Counted from the stretch's first letter, positions 8,225 through 17,331 are shown. The stretch is DNA of 64,000 nt from Oscillospiraceae bacterium (GCA_015063625.1 SVTT01000001.1:1-64000), one strand, 5' to 3'. Numbers and translations: made by a program. Notes: generated from the letters alone by a model not told the origin.

Positions 8225-11200
8225 TCAGGCTTTCTTTTTTTCTTTTTGCGCCGCACGGCAGATCGGTGCAAAGGCGCAGTAATTACAGGGTGAGGTGCCG
8301 CCGTTTTTGCGAGGGGCAATGGTTGCCGTGCCGCTTTTCATTTCGGCGGATATACGTGATACGGTGCTCGACAGCTCTTCAAAAAGCTCGTCAAAGCCCG
8401 CCGCGGATACAGTCTGCTTGGAGCTGCCTCTGCCCCCGATGATGGCAGTGCTTCCCGAAAGGGACATGGCGCGTAGGATCTCCTTGTCATCCAGTAAAAG
8501 TCCCTCGCGGTGGATGCGCTTGGCGGCTGCACTCAGCGCTTCCCCTCGGTCCTCGCGCGCAGGCGTGTTGTCGGTGGTGATGGCAGTAGAGAGATAGGTG
8601 ACGCCGGCAGGGTGAAACACGGTGTCCCTGTCAAGTCCGAGCTGCTCGGCAAGCTCGGGGTGGCGTCCGCGGCAGAGGGCGAACAGGTAAAGGGGCATTT
8701 GCAGGCAGAAGCCGTCGGGAATATCCTTGGCACGAAAGCTTTTTCTTCCGGTCTTGTAGTCGGCAACGCGCAAATAGACCTTGCCGTCCTCGGCGCGGTA
8801 TACGTCCACGCGGTCTGCCTTGCCCGAAAGAGGGATCTCCCCCCCGTTTCGGAGCAGGACCGAGGCGCGCTCTCGCTCCCCCGTCAGATCCAATTCGAGA
8901 AATGCGGGGACAAACAAGCTGTCCGCGAACTCGGCAAAGAGCGAGGAGATCACGAGGCGCGCAAGCTCTGTAAGGCGCGAGATCAGTGCCTCGGCACGCG
9001 GCGTAAGCTTGCCGCCCGCACGGAGGAGGTGCTCGCGGTAATCGGCAACGGTGCTCTGTACCAGAGCCTCTGTGCGTTCTTCGGAGATCCTGTCGAATGC
9101 GCCGCCGTTGCGGTTAACGGCGTCAAAAATGTGCTCCAGGATATAGTGCATGAATATGCCGACGGCGGCAGAGCCGAGGGTGTCGATCGGCTCCTCGCGC
9201 AGCCGAAGGATCTTGCTGCAATAATAAGCAAATCGGCAGGTGGCGTATTTTTCGAGTCCCGTTGGGTTGAAGGCATTTTTCCCAAAGAGGGTGGAGGCGC
9301 GTTCGGGAGAAACGGTAGCGTTGATCTCTGTCACCGGGGTGGAAAGCGCCGCGATCTGCTCGGCGCGCGCCTCATTCTCTGAGAGCAACGCCAGCACGCG
9401 CCTGCGCAGTGCGGGTGAAAGCTCGGGCAGGTGCTCCATGGCACCGTTCGGCGTATAGATCTTGGAGAGGGGATCCAAGGCATCAAAGTGGGCGACACGC
9501 AGCTTCGGGAAAAGGGCGCGGATGCGCTCCACGGCAAGTGACGGTGCGAGAACACGTCCGTCCGCACTGCTTTCCGCGTAGGAAAGGAAGAGCTTCTCGC
9601 GCGGCAGCGTCAGGGCGCGGTGAACGTAAAACAGCTCGTCCGAGGCAGAGGTCGCGGTGTCGGCGGAAAGCTCGATGCCAAGCTCGGCAAGCCGTTGCTT
9701 TTCGGCGTCGCTGATCAGCCCGTCGTCCCCGACCGCGCGTGGAAAAATGCCCTCGTTGAGTCCCAGTACGACGGCATAGCGCGTGCGCTCGGCACGGAGC
9801 GTGGAGGCGGAGCCCACCGTGACCTCGTCGGCAGAGGTGGGGATGGTGCCGATATCGGTCCTTTCAAAGACCAGCCTCAGTGCATCCAGCAGCTCACTTG
9901 CAGAAAATGCTTCCTCGCCGACTGTGGAGCAGATGGCGTCGATCGCCTCCACGGTGATGTCCCAAAGACGGGAAAGCTCCTGTGCCTCACGGCGCTCACC
10001 TGCGGCAAGTCGGCGCCCCGCCTCCCGCTTCAAGGACTCGGGAACCGAAAGGGCTTGCAGAAATCGGTAAAGGGCACGGCACATGTCGGCGGCGCATGCA
10101 GCGTCGTCAAGCTCATCAAAGAAGGTTCCAAGCAACGGCACGATTGCCTCGCGCACACGGTTTGCGGCAGGAAGGATGCGCTCTCCTCGTGCCGATACAC
10201 GCTCGGCATAGCCGTCAGGGTTCATGGTAAAGGTGGCTTCAAAGGCGGATCTTCCGTGTAGCCTCCACACACCGCAGTACTGCTCAAAGCAGTTGATATC
10301 GTCGGTATCGACGCCGCAAAGCCCGGTCTTCAGAAACCCCACGATGTCGTCGCCTTGCCAATTGTGGATGCGGATGCGCAGAGCAAACAGGATCAGCTTG
10401 ATCAGAGGGCTCGTGGTGATATCGGTTTTTTCTGAAAGAAAATAAGGAATGCCGTCGCGCTCGAGCGCCGCACCGATGATGCCGCTGCTTGCGGCGGCAT
10501 CGCGCAGAATGACGGTGATGTCGCGGTAGCGGCAGCCTTCCCGTACCAGGCGGGAGATGGTAGCAGCGGCGTATTCCGCTTCGGCAAAGGGGGAGGAGCA
10601 CACCGTCATCTCAAGCTCCCCCGACTCTGCTGCGGAAAGGGGAGCCGGCTCGGCACTCATATCAAACAGATGACGGGAAAGATAGGCAAGGACGCTGCTC
10701 GTCGCCCCCCGATGAGTCAAGTCCTCGGTCGGCTCGAGGAAAATGCGCCGTTCCGCTTCCTTCGCAAGGCGAAGAATGCGGCGATGCGTAGTGCTCGCCG
10801 AGGCGAGATGGATCGCTTCGTCCCTGCCCGAGCGCAAAGGGGAGGTCATCGTGAGGGAGGGCGCCGTTTTCATCAGCACCTCAAGCAGGCGGAGCTCCTG
10901 TGCGGTAAAATCGGTAAAGGAGTCCACGTAAACGTGTGTGTCCGAAAAAAGCCCGTGACGCAGAATGAGCTCGGTGGCGCGGGAGATGTCGTCTGCGCTG
11001 TCGGCAAAGGCAGCCCCAAGCGCGCGGTCGTAGGTGGAGATCACAAGACCGAGGTCCGAGAGCTTGTCCCTCAAGGGGTCCTCCTTTTCAAGGCGATCTG
11101 CGGCGTCAAGTAGCATATCGGGTGAGACGCAATACGCCTTGAACTGTGCCGCTGCCGAGAGCATACGGTCGGTCAGACGGGGGTCGAGCGCGGCACCTGC

Positions 11201-11521
11201 GGAATAGCAGGAAAGCGCGCCGGCAAGACTGTGCAGCGTGCGCCACATAAAGAGCGCGGAAACGGCAGGGGAGGCATAGCGCTTGGCGAGTCCGCCGACC
11301 GTGCGGAACACACGGTTGGCAAGTCTTGTGAAATTCAGGACCTCAAATCGCAGCTGCGAGGAGGGGGGGAGAGCGTGCAGCAGTCGGCGCTCCGCACTGA
11401 CCGCCTCCTGCTCGGGCACCAGCAGGATCGCCCTTTTGCCCGTATCGATGTCCTGCCTGATGGCGTCAAGCAAAGTGCGGGCGGTGCTGTCGCTGCCCGC
11501 ACCGTAGAGAATACGGATCAT
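8225..11521 (-). CDS. addB: ATP-dependent nuclease subunit B (AddB)
   Basis: Second subunit of the AddAB recombinational repair complex; 1,098 aa. The start MIRILYGAGSDSTAR is in the place of the family's P-loop but lacks the lysine of GxGKT, so this site is probably not a working ATPase. The C-terminal nuclease shows GKADRVDVYR and RVADYKTGRK (about residues 885-915). The family's [4Fe-4S] ligands are all visible: one cysteine upstream in EKYATCRFAYYC and three in the C-terminal SPCNYCAFAPICRA. Its ATG overlaps the stop of the QueG-like gene (ATGA), so translation is coupled. Confidence 0.95.
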   Translation of the reverse strand: MIRILYGAGSDSTARTLLDAIRQDIDTGKRAILLVPEQEAVSAERRLLHALPPSSQLRFEVLNFTRLANRVFRTVGGLAKRYASPAVSALFMWRTLHSLAGALSCYSAGAALDPRLTDRMLSAAAQFKAYCVSPDMLLDAADRLEKEDPLRDKLSDLGLVISTYDRALGAAFADSADDISRATELILRHGLFSDTHVYVDSFTDFTAQELRLLEVLMKTAPSLTMTSPLRSGRDEAIHLASASTTHRRILRLAKEAERRIFLEPTEDLTHRGATSSVLAYLSRHLFDMSAEPAPLSAAESGELEMTVCSSPFAEAEYAAATISRLVREGCRYRDITVILRDAAASSGIIGAALERDGIPYFLSEKTDITTSPLIKLILFALRIRIHNWQGDDIVGFLKTGLCGVDTDDINCFEQYCGVWRLHGRSAFEATFTMNPDGYAERVSARGERILPAANRVREAIVPLLGTFFDELDDAACAADMCRALYRFLQALSVPESLKREAGRRLAAGERREAQELSRLWDITVEAIDAICSTVGEEAFSASELLDALRLVFERTDIGTIPTSADEVTVGSASTLRAERTRYAVVLGLNEGIFPRAVGDDGLISDAEKQRLAELGIELSADTATSASDELFYVHRALTLPREKLFLSYAESSADGRVLAPSLAVERIRALFPKLRVAHFDALDPLSKIYTPNGAMEHLPELSPALRRRVLALLSENEARAEQIAALSTPVTEINATVSPERASTLFGKNAFNPTGLEKYATCRFAYYCSKILRLREEPIDTLGSAAVGIFMHYILEHIFDAVNRNGGAFDRISEERTEALVQSTVADYREHLLRAGGKLTPRAEALISRLTELARLVISSLFAEFADSLFVPAFLELDLTGERERASVLLRNGGEIPLSGKADRVDVYRAEDGKVYLRVADYKTGRKSFRAKDIPDGFCLQMPLYLFALCRGRHPELAEQLGLDRDTVFHPAGVTYLSTAITTDNTPAREDRGEALSAAAKRIHREGLLLDDKEILRAMSLSGSTAIIGGRGSSKQTVSAAGFDELFEELSSTVSRISAEMKSGTATIAPRKNGGTSPCNYCAFAPICRAAQKEKKKA

Positions 11522-12342
11522 CGGAGGTCCTCCTTTTCAAGCAATTTGATGTTGCGGGCGATGACAGCCCTGCCGCGCCAGGCAAAGGCGCGTTTTGAAA
11601 ATTCCTCGTCGCTCATGGAAAAAAGGGTGCCGGAATCGAGATGGGGAAGGGTGGCTTCGGCAAAAAAGGGAACGTTGGAATAAAGCGTTCCCGCATCGCG
11701 TGCCGCCTTGGTCACGGGACAGACCTCCTGACAGCGGTCGCAGCCCCAGAGCGAGCCTCCTTTTCGTATGGCATCGCACTCCTCCTCGGACAGCGTGCCC
11801 TTCTTCTGAGTCAGCGCTGAAAGACAACGCGACACGTCCAGCCCCACGGGACAGGCGTGGAGGCATGCGCCGCAGTCAGTGCAAAGCGAAAGCTCCTTTG
11901 CCTCGCAGGGGAGCACGGCGTCGGTGATCAGCTCGCCGAGAAAAACGAAGGAGGAGTGCTCCTTGGTGAGAAACAGATGATTTTTGCCAAATACGCCAAG
12001 TCCCGCCTTCACGGCAGCCTCCGCCTCGCTGATGGGCGAGTGATCCGAAAAGCCCGCAAAGCGGTTTTTCGGGAATGCATCTTGCAAAAGGGGGAGAAGA
12101 TCGTCAAAAAGCTGTGAAAAAAACAGATGGTAATCACGGGAAACGGCGTATGCCGAAATATTTCTTGAAATATCGTCGTGCAGTGTGGTATAATAAGGAA
12201 CAGCAAAGACAAAGACGGTGCCGTCCGTGATGCCCGCGCGCTCCAGAAGATAGGGACGCGTGATCCTGCATTGTGCAATCGGGAGGGGTGCGCAAAGCAA
12301 AATTCCGCGCTCCCGAAGCAAAGATATGACCGTGTTCCTCAT
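11518..12342 (-). CDS. QueG-like double [4Fe-4S] protein, short form
   Basis: Resembles epoxyqueuosine reductase (QueG), the cobalamin-dependent iron-sulfur enzyme that makes the last step of tRNA queuosine synthesis. Conserved features are VPYYTT near residue 50, AGLGVFGKNHLFL near 118, FLGELITD, and two ferredoxin-type cysteine clusters: CTDCGACLHACPVG and CDRCQEVCPVTK. At 274 aa it is about 100 residues shorter than typical QueG and seems to lack the C-terminal HEAT-repeat part used for tRNA binding, so the substrate is open. The track start (12450) is upstream of the promoter; ATG 12342 has GAGGCGGTG before it. First gene of the addBA operon. Confidence 0.8.
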   Translation of the reverse strand: MRNTVISLLRERGILLCAPLPIAQCRITRPYLLERAGITDGTVFVFAVPYYTTLHDDISRNISAYAVSRDYHLFFSQLFDDLLPLLQDAFPKNRFAGFSDHSPISEAEAAVKAGLGVFGKNHLFLTKEHSSFVFLGELITDAVLPCEAKELSLCTDCGACLHACPVGLDVSRCLSALTQKKGTLSEEECDAIRKGGSLWGCDRCQEVCPVTKAARDAGTLYSNVPFFAEATLPHLDSGTLFSMSDEEFSKRAFAWRGRAVIARNIKLLEKEDLR

Positions 12343-12373
12343 CGTGCACCGCCTCAAAAAATACTTTACTTTT

Positions 12374-12402
12374 ATTATAGCAAACCGGACGGTCTTTTTC
12401 AA
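12374..12402 (-). promoter_or_regulatory. Sigma-A promoter of the QueG-like/addB/addA operon
   Basis: Minus strand TTGAAA (12402-12397), 17 bases, TATAAT (12379-12374), about 30 bases upstream of the ATG at 12342. Confidence 0.83.
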
Positions 12403-12452
12403 TGCCGAAAGCTGCGGATTTTTGCTTTTCAACTTATTTTTGCGGCACAATC

Positions 12453-12481
12453 ATCAAATCGTCACAATTTGCAGCTATAAT
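12453..12481 (+). promoter_or_regulatory. Possible promoter of the htrA operon
   Basis: TATAAT at 12476-12481 is a perfect -10, but the -35 at the right distance (ATCAAA) is poor, which suggests an activator-dependent promoter. It may be controlled by the response regulator of the operon itself. Confidence 0.5.
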
Positions 12482-12515
12482 AAACATGTAAAAATACGGA
12501 AGGAGTGTGAATTGT

Positions 12516-13922
12516 ATGAACGATAATGGTCATTTCAATGAGCGTGAAAGAGAGTACGAGGCTTCCGAAACAGAGGGCCGCCCCGTAGGCGGCGAGGAGT
12601 ATCGACAGGAGCCTGCGCATGAGGAGAGCGAGCCCCAATGGTACGGCGTTTCTTATGACAGAGAGAAGGGTAACACCTATACACATCCTGTGCAGGAGAA
12701 AGAACAGGAGGGCTTTTTTTCTCGCATGAGAAGAAAGCGCCTTGCCGTGCTGGCGCTCGGACTTGCCTTTTTTGCACTCGTCAGTTTTTTTGCGGGGAGC
12801 TTTGGCTATGCGCTGGCAAAAAACATGATCGAGCTTGAGGAGCAGAACGACACAGGCATCATGCCGAGTGGGGCGAACGGTTTACCGGGCACTGCCGACG
12901 TTTATGAGAATACCGACAACGGGCAATACGATTTCAGCTCGGTCACGATCGGCAAAAACGACGGCTCCACGCTGGTCGGATCGGACAACGGCTCTGCGGG
13001 CGACGCTGCCATGAGCCGCATTGAGGCAATTGCCGCTGTGCATCACTCGGTGGTCGAGATCGCCACCACAACGGTGTCCTCCCGCGGTCAGATCAACGCC
13101 GGCGCGGGAAGCGGTGTCATCATTCACGCCGACGGTGTCATCGTGACCAATAACCACGTTATCGACGGCGTCGATACGATCTACGTGCGCCTGACCAACG
13201 GGAACACCTATGAGGCGGTCCTGCGGGGCACGGACGAGGAGAACGATATTGCGATCTTAAAGATCACGCCGCAGGAAACGCTGACTGTGGCAAGGCTTGG
13301 CTGCAGTGCGGCGCTCGCACTTGGTGAGGAGGTCATTGCCATCGGCAATCCGCTTGGCGAGCTTGGCGGCACGGTGACCAACGGTATCATCAGCGCGCTG
13401 GAGCGCGAGGTCCTGATCGATAATATCACCATGACGCTGTTGCAGACCAATGCCGCCATCAACTCGGGCAACTCGGGCGGCGGTCTGTTCAACCTGGCGG
13501 GAGAGCTGGTCGGTGTTGTCAATGCCAAATATTCGGCATCGGGCGTGGAGGGGCTTGGCTTTGCCATCCCGATCGATACGGCGATCCTTTCGATCAATGC
13601 GTTGCTGGAGCACGGCTACATGCCGGGGCGCGCCGATCTGGGTGTAACGGTTGCCGAGAAGAACGTTTTCTTCAACGGTAGACTGACCTCGATGCCCTAT
13701 ATTTACGCGGCATCCGAGGACTCCCCCCTTAAGGTGGGTGATCTGATCTATAAGATCGGAGAGAAGGAGGTCTTTACCGCCAGTGAGCTGAAGCGTGCTG
13801 TGCGCGCCTATGCGGTCGGAGATACCGTTGCGGTAACGGTTTACCGCGACAACGGCTGGCTGACTGTCAATGTCACGCTTTGCGAATATGTCCCGGAGAA
13901 TTCCAGCGTTGACTTTCAGTGA
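12516..13922 (+). CDS. htrA: Membrane-anchored HtrA-type serine protease
   Basis: A trypsin-like DegP/HtrA protease that acts on misfolded proteins outside the membrane. It has a charged cytoplasmic N-terminus (about 75 residues), one membrane segment (LAVLALGLAFFALVSFFAG), then the protease domain with the catalytic triad: His in TNNHVIDG, Asp in ENDIAILKI and Ser in NSGNSGGGLFN. A PDZ domain follows (LGVTVAEKN to YVPENSSV). Its 468 aa are normal for Gram-positive HtrA. The start is ATG 12516, ten bases after AAGGAG; the GTG at 12507 is too close to that site. It overlaps the regulator ORF and so is linked with a two-component system. Confidence 0.95.
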   Translation: MNDNGHFNEREREYEASETEGRPVGGEEYRQEPAHEESEPQWYGVSYDREKGNTYTHPVQEKEQEGFFSRMRRKRLAVLALGLAFFALVSFFAGSFGYALAKNMIELEEQNDTGIMPSGANGLPGTADVYENTDNGQYDFSSVTIGKNDGSTLVGSDNGSAGDAAMSRIEAIAAVHHSVVEIATTTVSSRGQINAGAGSGVIIHADGVIVTNNHVIDGVDTIYVRLTNGNTYEAVLRGTDEENDIAILKITPQETLTVARLGCSAALALGEEVIAIGNPLGELGGTVTNGIISALEREVLIDNITMTLLQTNAAINSGNSGGGLFNLAGELVGVVNAKYSASGVEGLGFAIPIDTAILSINALLEHGYMPGRADLGVTVAEKNVFFNGRLTSMPYIYAASEDSPLKVGDLIYKIGEKEVFTASELKRAVRAYAVGDTVAVTVYRDNGWLTVNVTLCEYVPENSSVDFQ

Positions 13923-13945
13923 GCGACGGGGAGGAGGATGACAGT

Positions 13946-14638
13946 ATGTATCATATTCTGATCGTGGATGATGAGATCCGCATTCGCTCCATGATCCGCA
14001 AGTACGCCGAGTTTGAGGGGCACACCGTGACCGAGGCGGGAGATGGCATGGAGGCAGTGCGCCTTGCGCGCAAAGAGGATTTTGATATCATCATTCTGGA
14101 TATCATGATGCCCGAGCTTGACGGCTTCTCGGCATGCCGCGAGATCCGCAAGGTCAAAAGCACGCCCATCATCATGCTTTCGGCAAGGGGAGAGGAATAC
14201 GATAAGATCAATGGCTTTGAATCGGGAGTAGACGATTATGTGGTCAAGCCCTTTTCACCGCGCGAGCTGATGCTGCGCGTGGAGGCGGTGATGAAGCGCG
14301 TCAGACGGGCGAGCGAGGAGAGCCGAGCCGAAAATCAGATCATGGAGTTTGACGGCGGTGGGCTTCGCGTGGACCTGACGGCGCGGATCGTCTATGTGGA
14401 TGGTGCACGCGTCGAGATGTCCCCCAAGGAGTATGATCTCTTCTTCTACCTGCTCCGCAACCGAAACGTGGCACTGACGCGTGAGCGCCTGATCAGCGAG
14501 GTGTGGGGCTATGATTTCTTTGGCGATGCGCGCACGCTGGATACGCATATCAAGCTGTTGCGCAAAAGCCTTGGCAGATACAGCGAATATATCGTCACCC
14601 TGCGCGGCGTGGGATATCGCTTTGAGGAGCAAAAATGA
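13946..14638 (+). CDS. OmpR/PhoB-family response regulator
   Basis: DNA-binding partner of the histidine kinase at 14635. The receiver domain begins MYHILIVDDE; the phosphorylated Asp is in IIILDIMMP (about residue 52), the conserved Ser and Lys are in IIMLSARG and VVKPFSP. The C-terminal winged helix includes MSPKEYDLFFYLL and TLDTHIKLLRKSL. The track uses GTG 13919, inside the end of htrA; ATG 13946 has GGAGGAGG seven bases upstream and gives the usual receiver start (230 aa). Its stop overlaps the kinase start as ATGA. Confidence 0.95.
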   Translation: MYHILIVDDEIRIRSMIRKYAEFEGHTVTEAGDGMEAVRLARKEDFDIIILDIMMPELDGFSACREIRKVKSTPIIMLSARGEEYDKINGFESGVDDYVVKPFSPRELMLRVEAVMKRVRRASEESRAENQIMEFDGGGLRVDLTARIVYVDGARVEMSPKEYDLFFYLLRNRNVALTRERLISEVWGYDFFGDARTLDTHIKLLRKSLGRYSEYIVTLRGVGYRFEEQK

Positions 14639-16128
14639 TCTTCAAAAAAACGAAGAATACCGACAAAAAGGGGCATGTCGGGCTTCGGTGGAAGCTGTTT
14701 GCCTATCTTGCGGCGTTCACGCTGCTGATCCTGCTGGCACTCTGGGTCCTGCAGATCCGTCTGCTTGGGTATTTTTACGAGCGTGAAAAGTTTTCCGAGC
14801 TGGAGGATGCGGCAGACGTGATCGGTAAAAGTATGGGTAACGGGCTTGACGGACAGGTATCGTCGATCTCGGCGAGCAAGAACATGTGCATTCGCATTTT
14901 CCTGATCGAGGACGGCGCGGCGCACCAGGTGGCGGATGCCGAGGCAAGCGTGGATTGTATGATCCACCATCTTCCGAGCGAGCTGCTTGCCGATCTTTAC
15001 GACAGTGCCAACGAGGGGGGCGGAACCTATCACAAGAAGGTCAGCTTCAACCACGATCCGGGCGAGTCGGAGGATGATTTTCGTCTGCCCGGTATGCACC
15101 ATCCTGCCAATATCTCCAATGCCATCTACGTGCGATTGATCGAGCATGAGGGACGGCGTTATATGGCGGTCTTTGACAGCGAGCTGACACCCGTCACCGC
15201 CACAGTCAATACACTTCAGGTGCAATTTCTTTGGATATCGGCATTTTTGCTGTTTGCGGCATTTTTGCTGGCGCTGGTGCTCTCGCGCGTGATCGCAACG
15301 CCCCTTGCGGCGGTCACGGCAAAGGCAAGAAAGCTGGCGGCGGGGAATTACGAGGCGGATTTTGAAGGAATCGGCTATCGCGAGATCGAGGAGCTTGCCT
15401 CCACCCTGAATTTTGCCGCCAATGAGATCGGAGCCACCGACCGCCTGCAAAAGGAGCTGATCGCGAATATTTCGCATGATCTGCGCACGCCCTTGACCAT
15501 GATCAAGGGCTACAGCGAGCTGATGCGTGATCTGCCGGGCGAGAACAATGCCGCCAATGCGCAGATCATCATTGACGAAACGACCAGGCTTTCCGAGCTT
15601 GTCAATGATCTTCTTGATATTTCCAAGCTGCAAGCGGGAACAAAAAAGCCCGAATACAGTGTGTTCGATCTTGCGGCGCTGGTGGAGGAAACCATGCTGC
15701 GCTACGAGGCGTTGATCCGTCATCACGGCTACCGCATCGAGCTGAAGGTTGCCGAAAAGGCGTTCGTGCGTGCCGATCGCACCATGATCTTGCAGGTGAT
15801 CTATAACCTGATCAATAATGCGGTCAACTATACGGGAGATTCCTTACGTGTTGGCGTGGATATGAAGATCCTGGAGGACCGTGTCAGACTATCTGTGACC
15901 GATGACGGAGAGGGCATATCTCCCGAGCGTATCAAGGATATCTGGGAGCGCTATTACCGCGTAGACAAGGTGCACAAGCGTGCCGTGATGGGTACGGGAC
16001 TGGGGCTCTCGATCGTCAAGGGCATTTTGGAGGCGCACGGTGCGAGATACGGTGTGGACAGTGCCGTCGGCGTGGGGAGCGTGTTCTGGTTTGAGTTGCC
16101 GCTGGTCGGCGAGGGAGGATCCATATAA
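14635..16128 (+). CDS. Membrane sensor histidine kinase
   Basis: Senses an external or envelope signal and phosphorylates the regulator upstream. It has a membrane segment at about residues 24-46, an extracytoplasmic sensor of roughly 140 residues, a second membrane segment (ISAFLLFAAFLLALVLS), a HAMP-like linker (TPLAAVTAKARKLAAG), the dimerisation/phosphoacceptor helix NISHDLRTPLTMIKG (about residue 280) and the ATPase domain with N box NLINNAVNYTG, VTDDGEGI and GTGLGLSIVKG. Its length of 497 aa is typical. Being co-transcribed with htrA suggests a protein-quality or cell-envelope stress role. The true signal cannot be read from sequence. Confidence 0.95.
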   Translation: MIFKKTKNTDKKGHVGLRWKLFAYLAAFTLLILLALWVLQIRLLGYFYEREKFSELEDAADVIGKSMGNGLDGQVSSISASKNMCIRIFLIEDGAAHQVADAEASVDCMIHHLPSELLADLYDSANEGGGTYHKKVSFNHDPGESEDDFRLPGMHHPANISNAIYVRLIEHEGRRYMAVFDSELTPVTATVNTLQVQFLWISAFLLFAAFLLALVLSRVIATPLAAVTAKARKLAAGNYEADFEGIGYREIEELASTLNFAANEIGATDRLQKELIANISHDLRTPLTMIKGYSELMRDLPGENNAANAQIIIDETTRLSELVNDLLDISKLQAGTKKPEYSVFDLAALVEETMLRYEALIRHHGYRIELKVAEKAFVRADRTMILQVIYNLINNAVNYTGDSLRVGVDMKILEDRVRLSVTDDGEGISPERIKDIWERYYRVDKVHKRAVMGTGLGLSIVKGILEAHGARYGVDSAVGVGSVFWFELPLVGEGGSI

Positions 16129-16154
16129 ATTGCGTGCTTGCCCGCACGTATCAA

Positions 16155-16190
16155 GCCGCCATCGACCCGAAAGGGTGGATGGCGGCTTTT
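16155..16190 (+). terminator. Terminator of the htrA/two-component operon
   Basis: GCCGCCATCGACCC, loop GAAA, GGGTGGATGGCGGC then TTTT: a 14-bp stem with one mismatch. Confidence 0.88.
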
Positions 16191-16212
16191 CGCTTTGCGC
16201 TTGTCGTGATAC

Positions 16213-16241
16213 TTGCTATTTCTTCCAAAACGTGCTACAAT
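16213..16241 (+). promoter_or_regulatory. Sigma-A promoter of rlmA
   Basis: TTGCTA (16213-16218), 17 bases, TACAAT (16236-16241), about 35 bases before the TTG start. Confidence 0.72.
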
Positions 16242-16276
16242 AAAAGGGATAGAAAGCTTTAACGGAGGAACTTACC

Positions 16277-17092
16277 TTGTGGTGGCAGTATAGCTTGAAA
16301 TGCCCGATCTGCGGCAGCGAAATGAAGCGGGAGGAAAAGAGCCTTATTTGTGTTGGAGGAAAGCGCCATTGCTTTGATCTTGCGGCACAGGGGTATGTCA
16401 ACCTTGCCTCCTCGCGTGCGGCGGGTGGCGGCGACGACGCGGCACTGATCCGCGCCAGAACGGCATTCTTGTCGGCAGGGCACTATGCCCCCTTTGCCGA
16501 GCGCATTGTGGCGCTGTTGAAGGAGCATGCAAAGGGGGATCGTGTGGTGGATGCAGGCTGCGGTGAGGGATATTATACCTGCCGTGTTGCACAAAGCGGA
16601 TTTTATGTATACGGCTTTGATCTTTCCAAGCGTGGCGTGCGCGAGGGGGCGAAAAACGCTACCCGTATAGGGGCAAATGCCTTTTTTGGCGTGGCAGGGA
16701 TCTTTGATCTGCCCTTGAAGGACGAATCGGCAGATGCGGTGATCTCGCTGTTTGCGCCCATTGCGGAGCATGAATTTTTGCGCGTGCTAAGACCGGGTGG
16801 CATTCTCATCGCGGCAGGCGCGGGAGAGGATCACCTGCTTTCCCTCAAACGGGTCCTCTATGATACTCCCCGTAAAAACGATCTGCGTGCCGACCTGCCT
16901 CACGGCATGGAGCCGCTTCATTCCGAAACGCTTGCCTTCACCATGCACCTTTCAAGGGAGGATGCGGCAAATCTGTTTGCCATGACTCCATATTATTACC
17001 GTACGTCGCTTCTGGGCAAGGAAGCGCTGGCAGCGCTTCCGTCACTCGAATGCGAGGCGGAAATGGATATCCGCGTGTACCGAAAGGGGTAA
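16277..17092 (+). CDS. rlmA: 23S rRNA (guanine-N1)-methyltransferase, RlmA family
   Basis: Methylates a guanine in the 745/748 hairpin of 23S rRNA with S-adenosylmethionine. The family's N-terminal zinc site is present: CPICGS (residues 8-13), then a further Cys and His-Cys in SLICVGGKRHCFD. LAAQGYVNL follows. The methyltransferase fold shows VVDAGCGEGYYT (about residue 93), FDLSKRGVREGAK and LRPGGILIAAGAGEDHL. The protein is 271 aa, which is standard. The start is TTG, with GGAGGA eight bases upstream; no ATG or GTG lies suitably in frame. RlmA(I) and RlmA(II) cannot be told apart by eye. Confidence 0.88.
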   Translation: MWWQYSLKCPICGSEMKREEKSLICVGGKRHCFDLAAQGYVNLASSRAAGGGDDAALIRARTAFLSAGHYAPFAERIVALLKEHAKGDRVVDAGCGEGYYTCRVAQSGFYVYGFDLSKRGVREGAKNATRIGANAFFGVAGIFDLPLKDESADAVISLFAPIAEHEFLRVLRPGGILIAAGAGEDHLLSLKRVLYDTPRKNDLRADLPHGMEPLHSETLAFTMHLSREDAANLFAMTPYYYRTSLLGKEALAALPSLECEAEMDIRVYRKG

Positions 17093-17188
17093 AAGCTCTT
17101 GTTTTGATGACCTAAAAGGCTTGCTTGTTGTCTTTGGCGAAAAAGGCATCAAAACCAGGCGCGTTAAGAGCCGTTTTTTGCTTTTTTC

Positions 17189-17217
17189 TTGACACCTCGG
17201 GGAAAATATGGTAAAAT
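17189..17217 (+). promoter_or_regulatory. Strong sigma-A promoter of the RHS locus
   Basis: TTGACA (17189-17194), 17 bases, TAAAAT (17212-17217). It is the only strong promoter I find for the whole plus-strand RHS locus to 34.5 kb, and it lies about 110 bases before the ATG, leaving a long leader. Confidence 0.87.
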
Positions 17218-17254
17218 GAAATAAAAGAAAGAGAGCCACGAGGCGAGAGGAATT

Positions 17255-17285
17255 CCGCCCCCGACGGAAATTCCGTCGGGGGCGG
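17255..17285 (+). promoter_or_regulatory. GC-rich hairpin in the RHS mRNA leader
   Basis: CCGCCCCCGACGG, loop AAATT, CCGTCGGGGGCGG: a perfect 13-bp stem followed by only TTT. It lies between promoter and start codon. It could be a weak attenuator, an RNA stabiliser or a protein binding site. Confidence 0.6.
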
Positions 17286-17331
17286 TTTGCATGGAGGAAA
17301 CTCAGTAGAGAAAAGAAGAAAGGAGCAGAAG

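Noticed and set aside
14509-15726. 405-aa minus-strand ORF opposite the histidine kinase
   Set aside because: The plus strand encodes all kinase motifs; the reverse frame has no recognisable domain.
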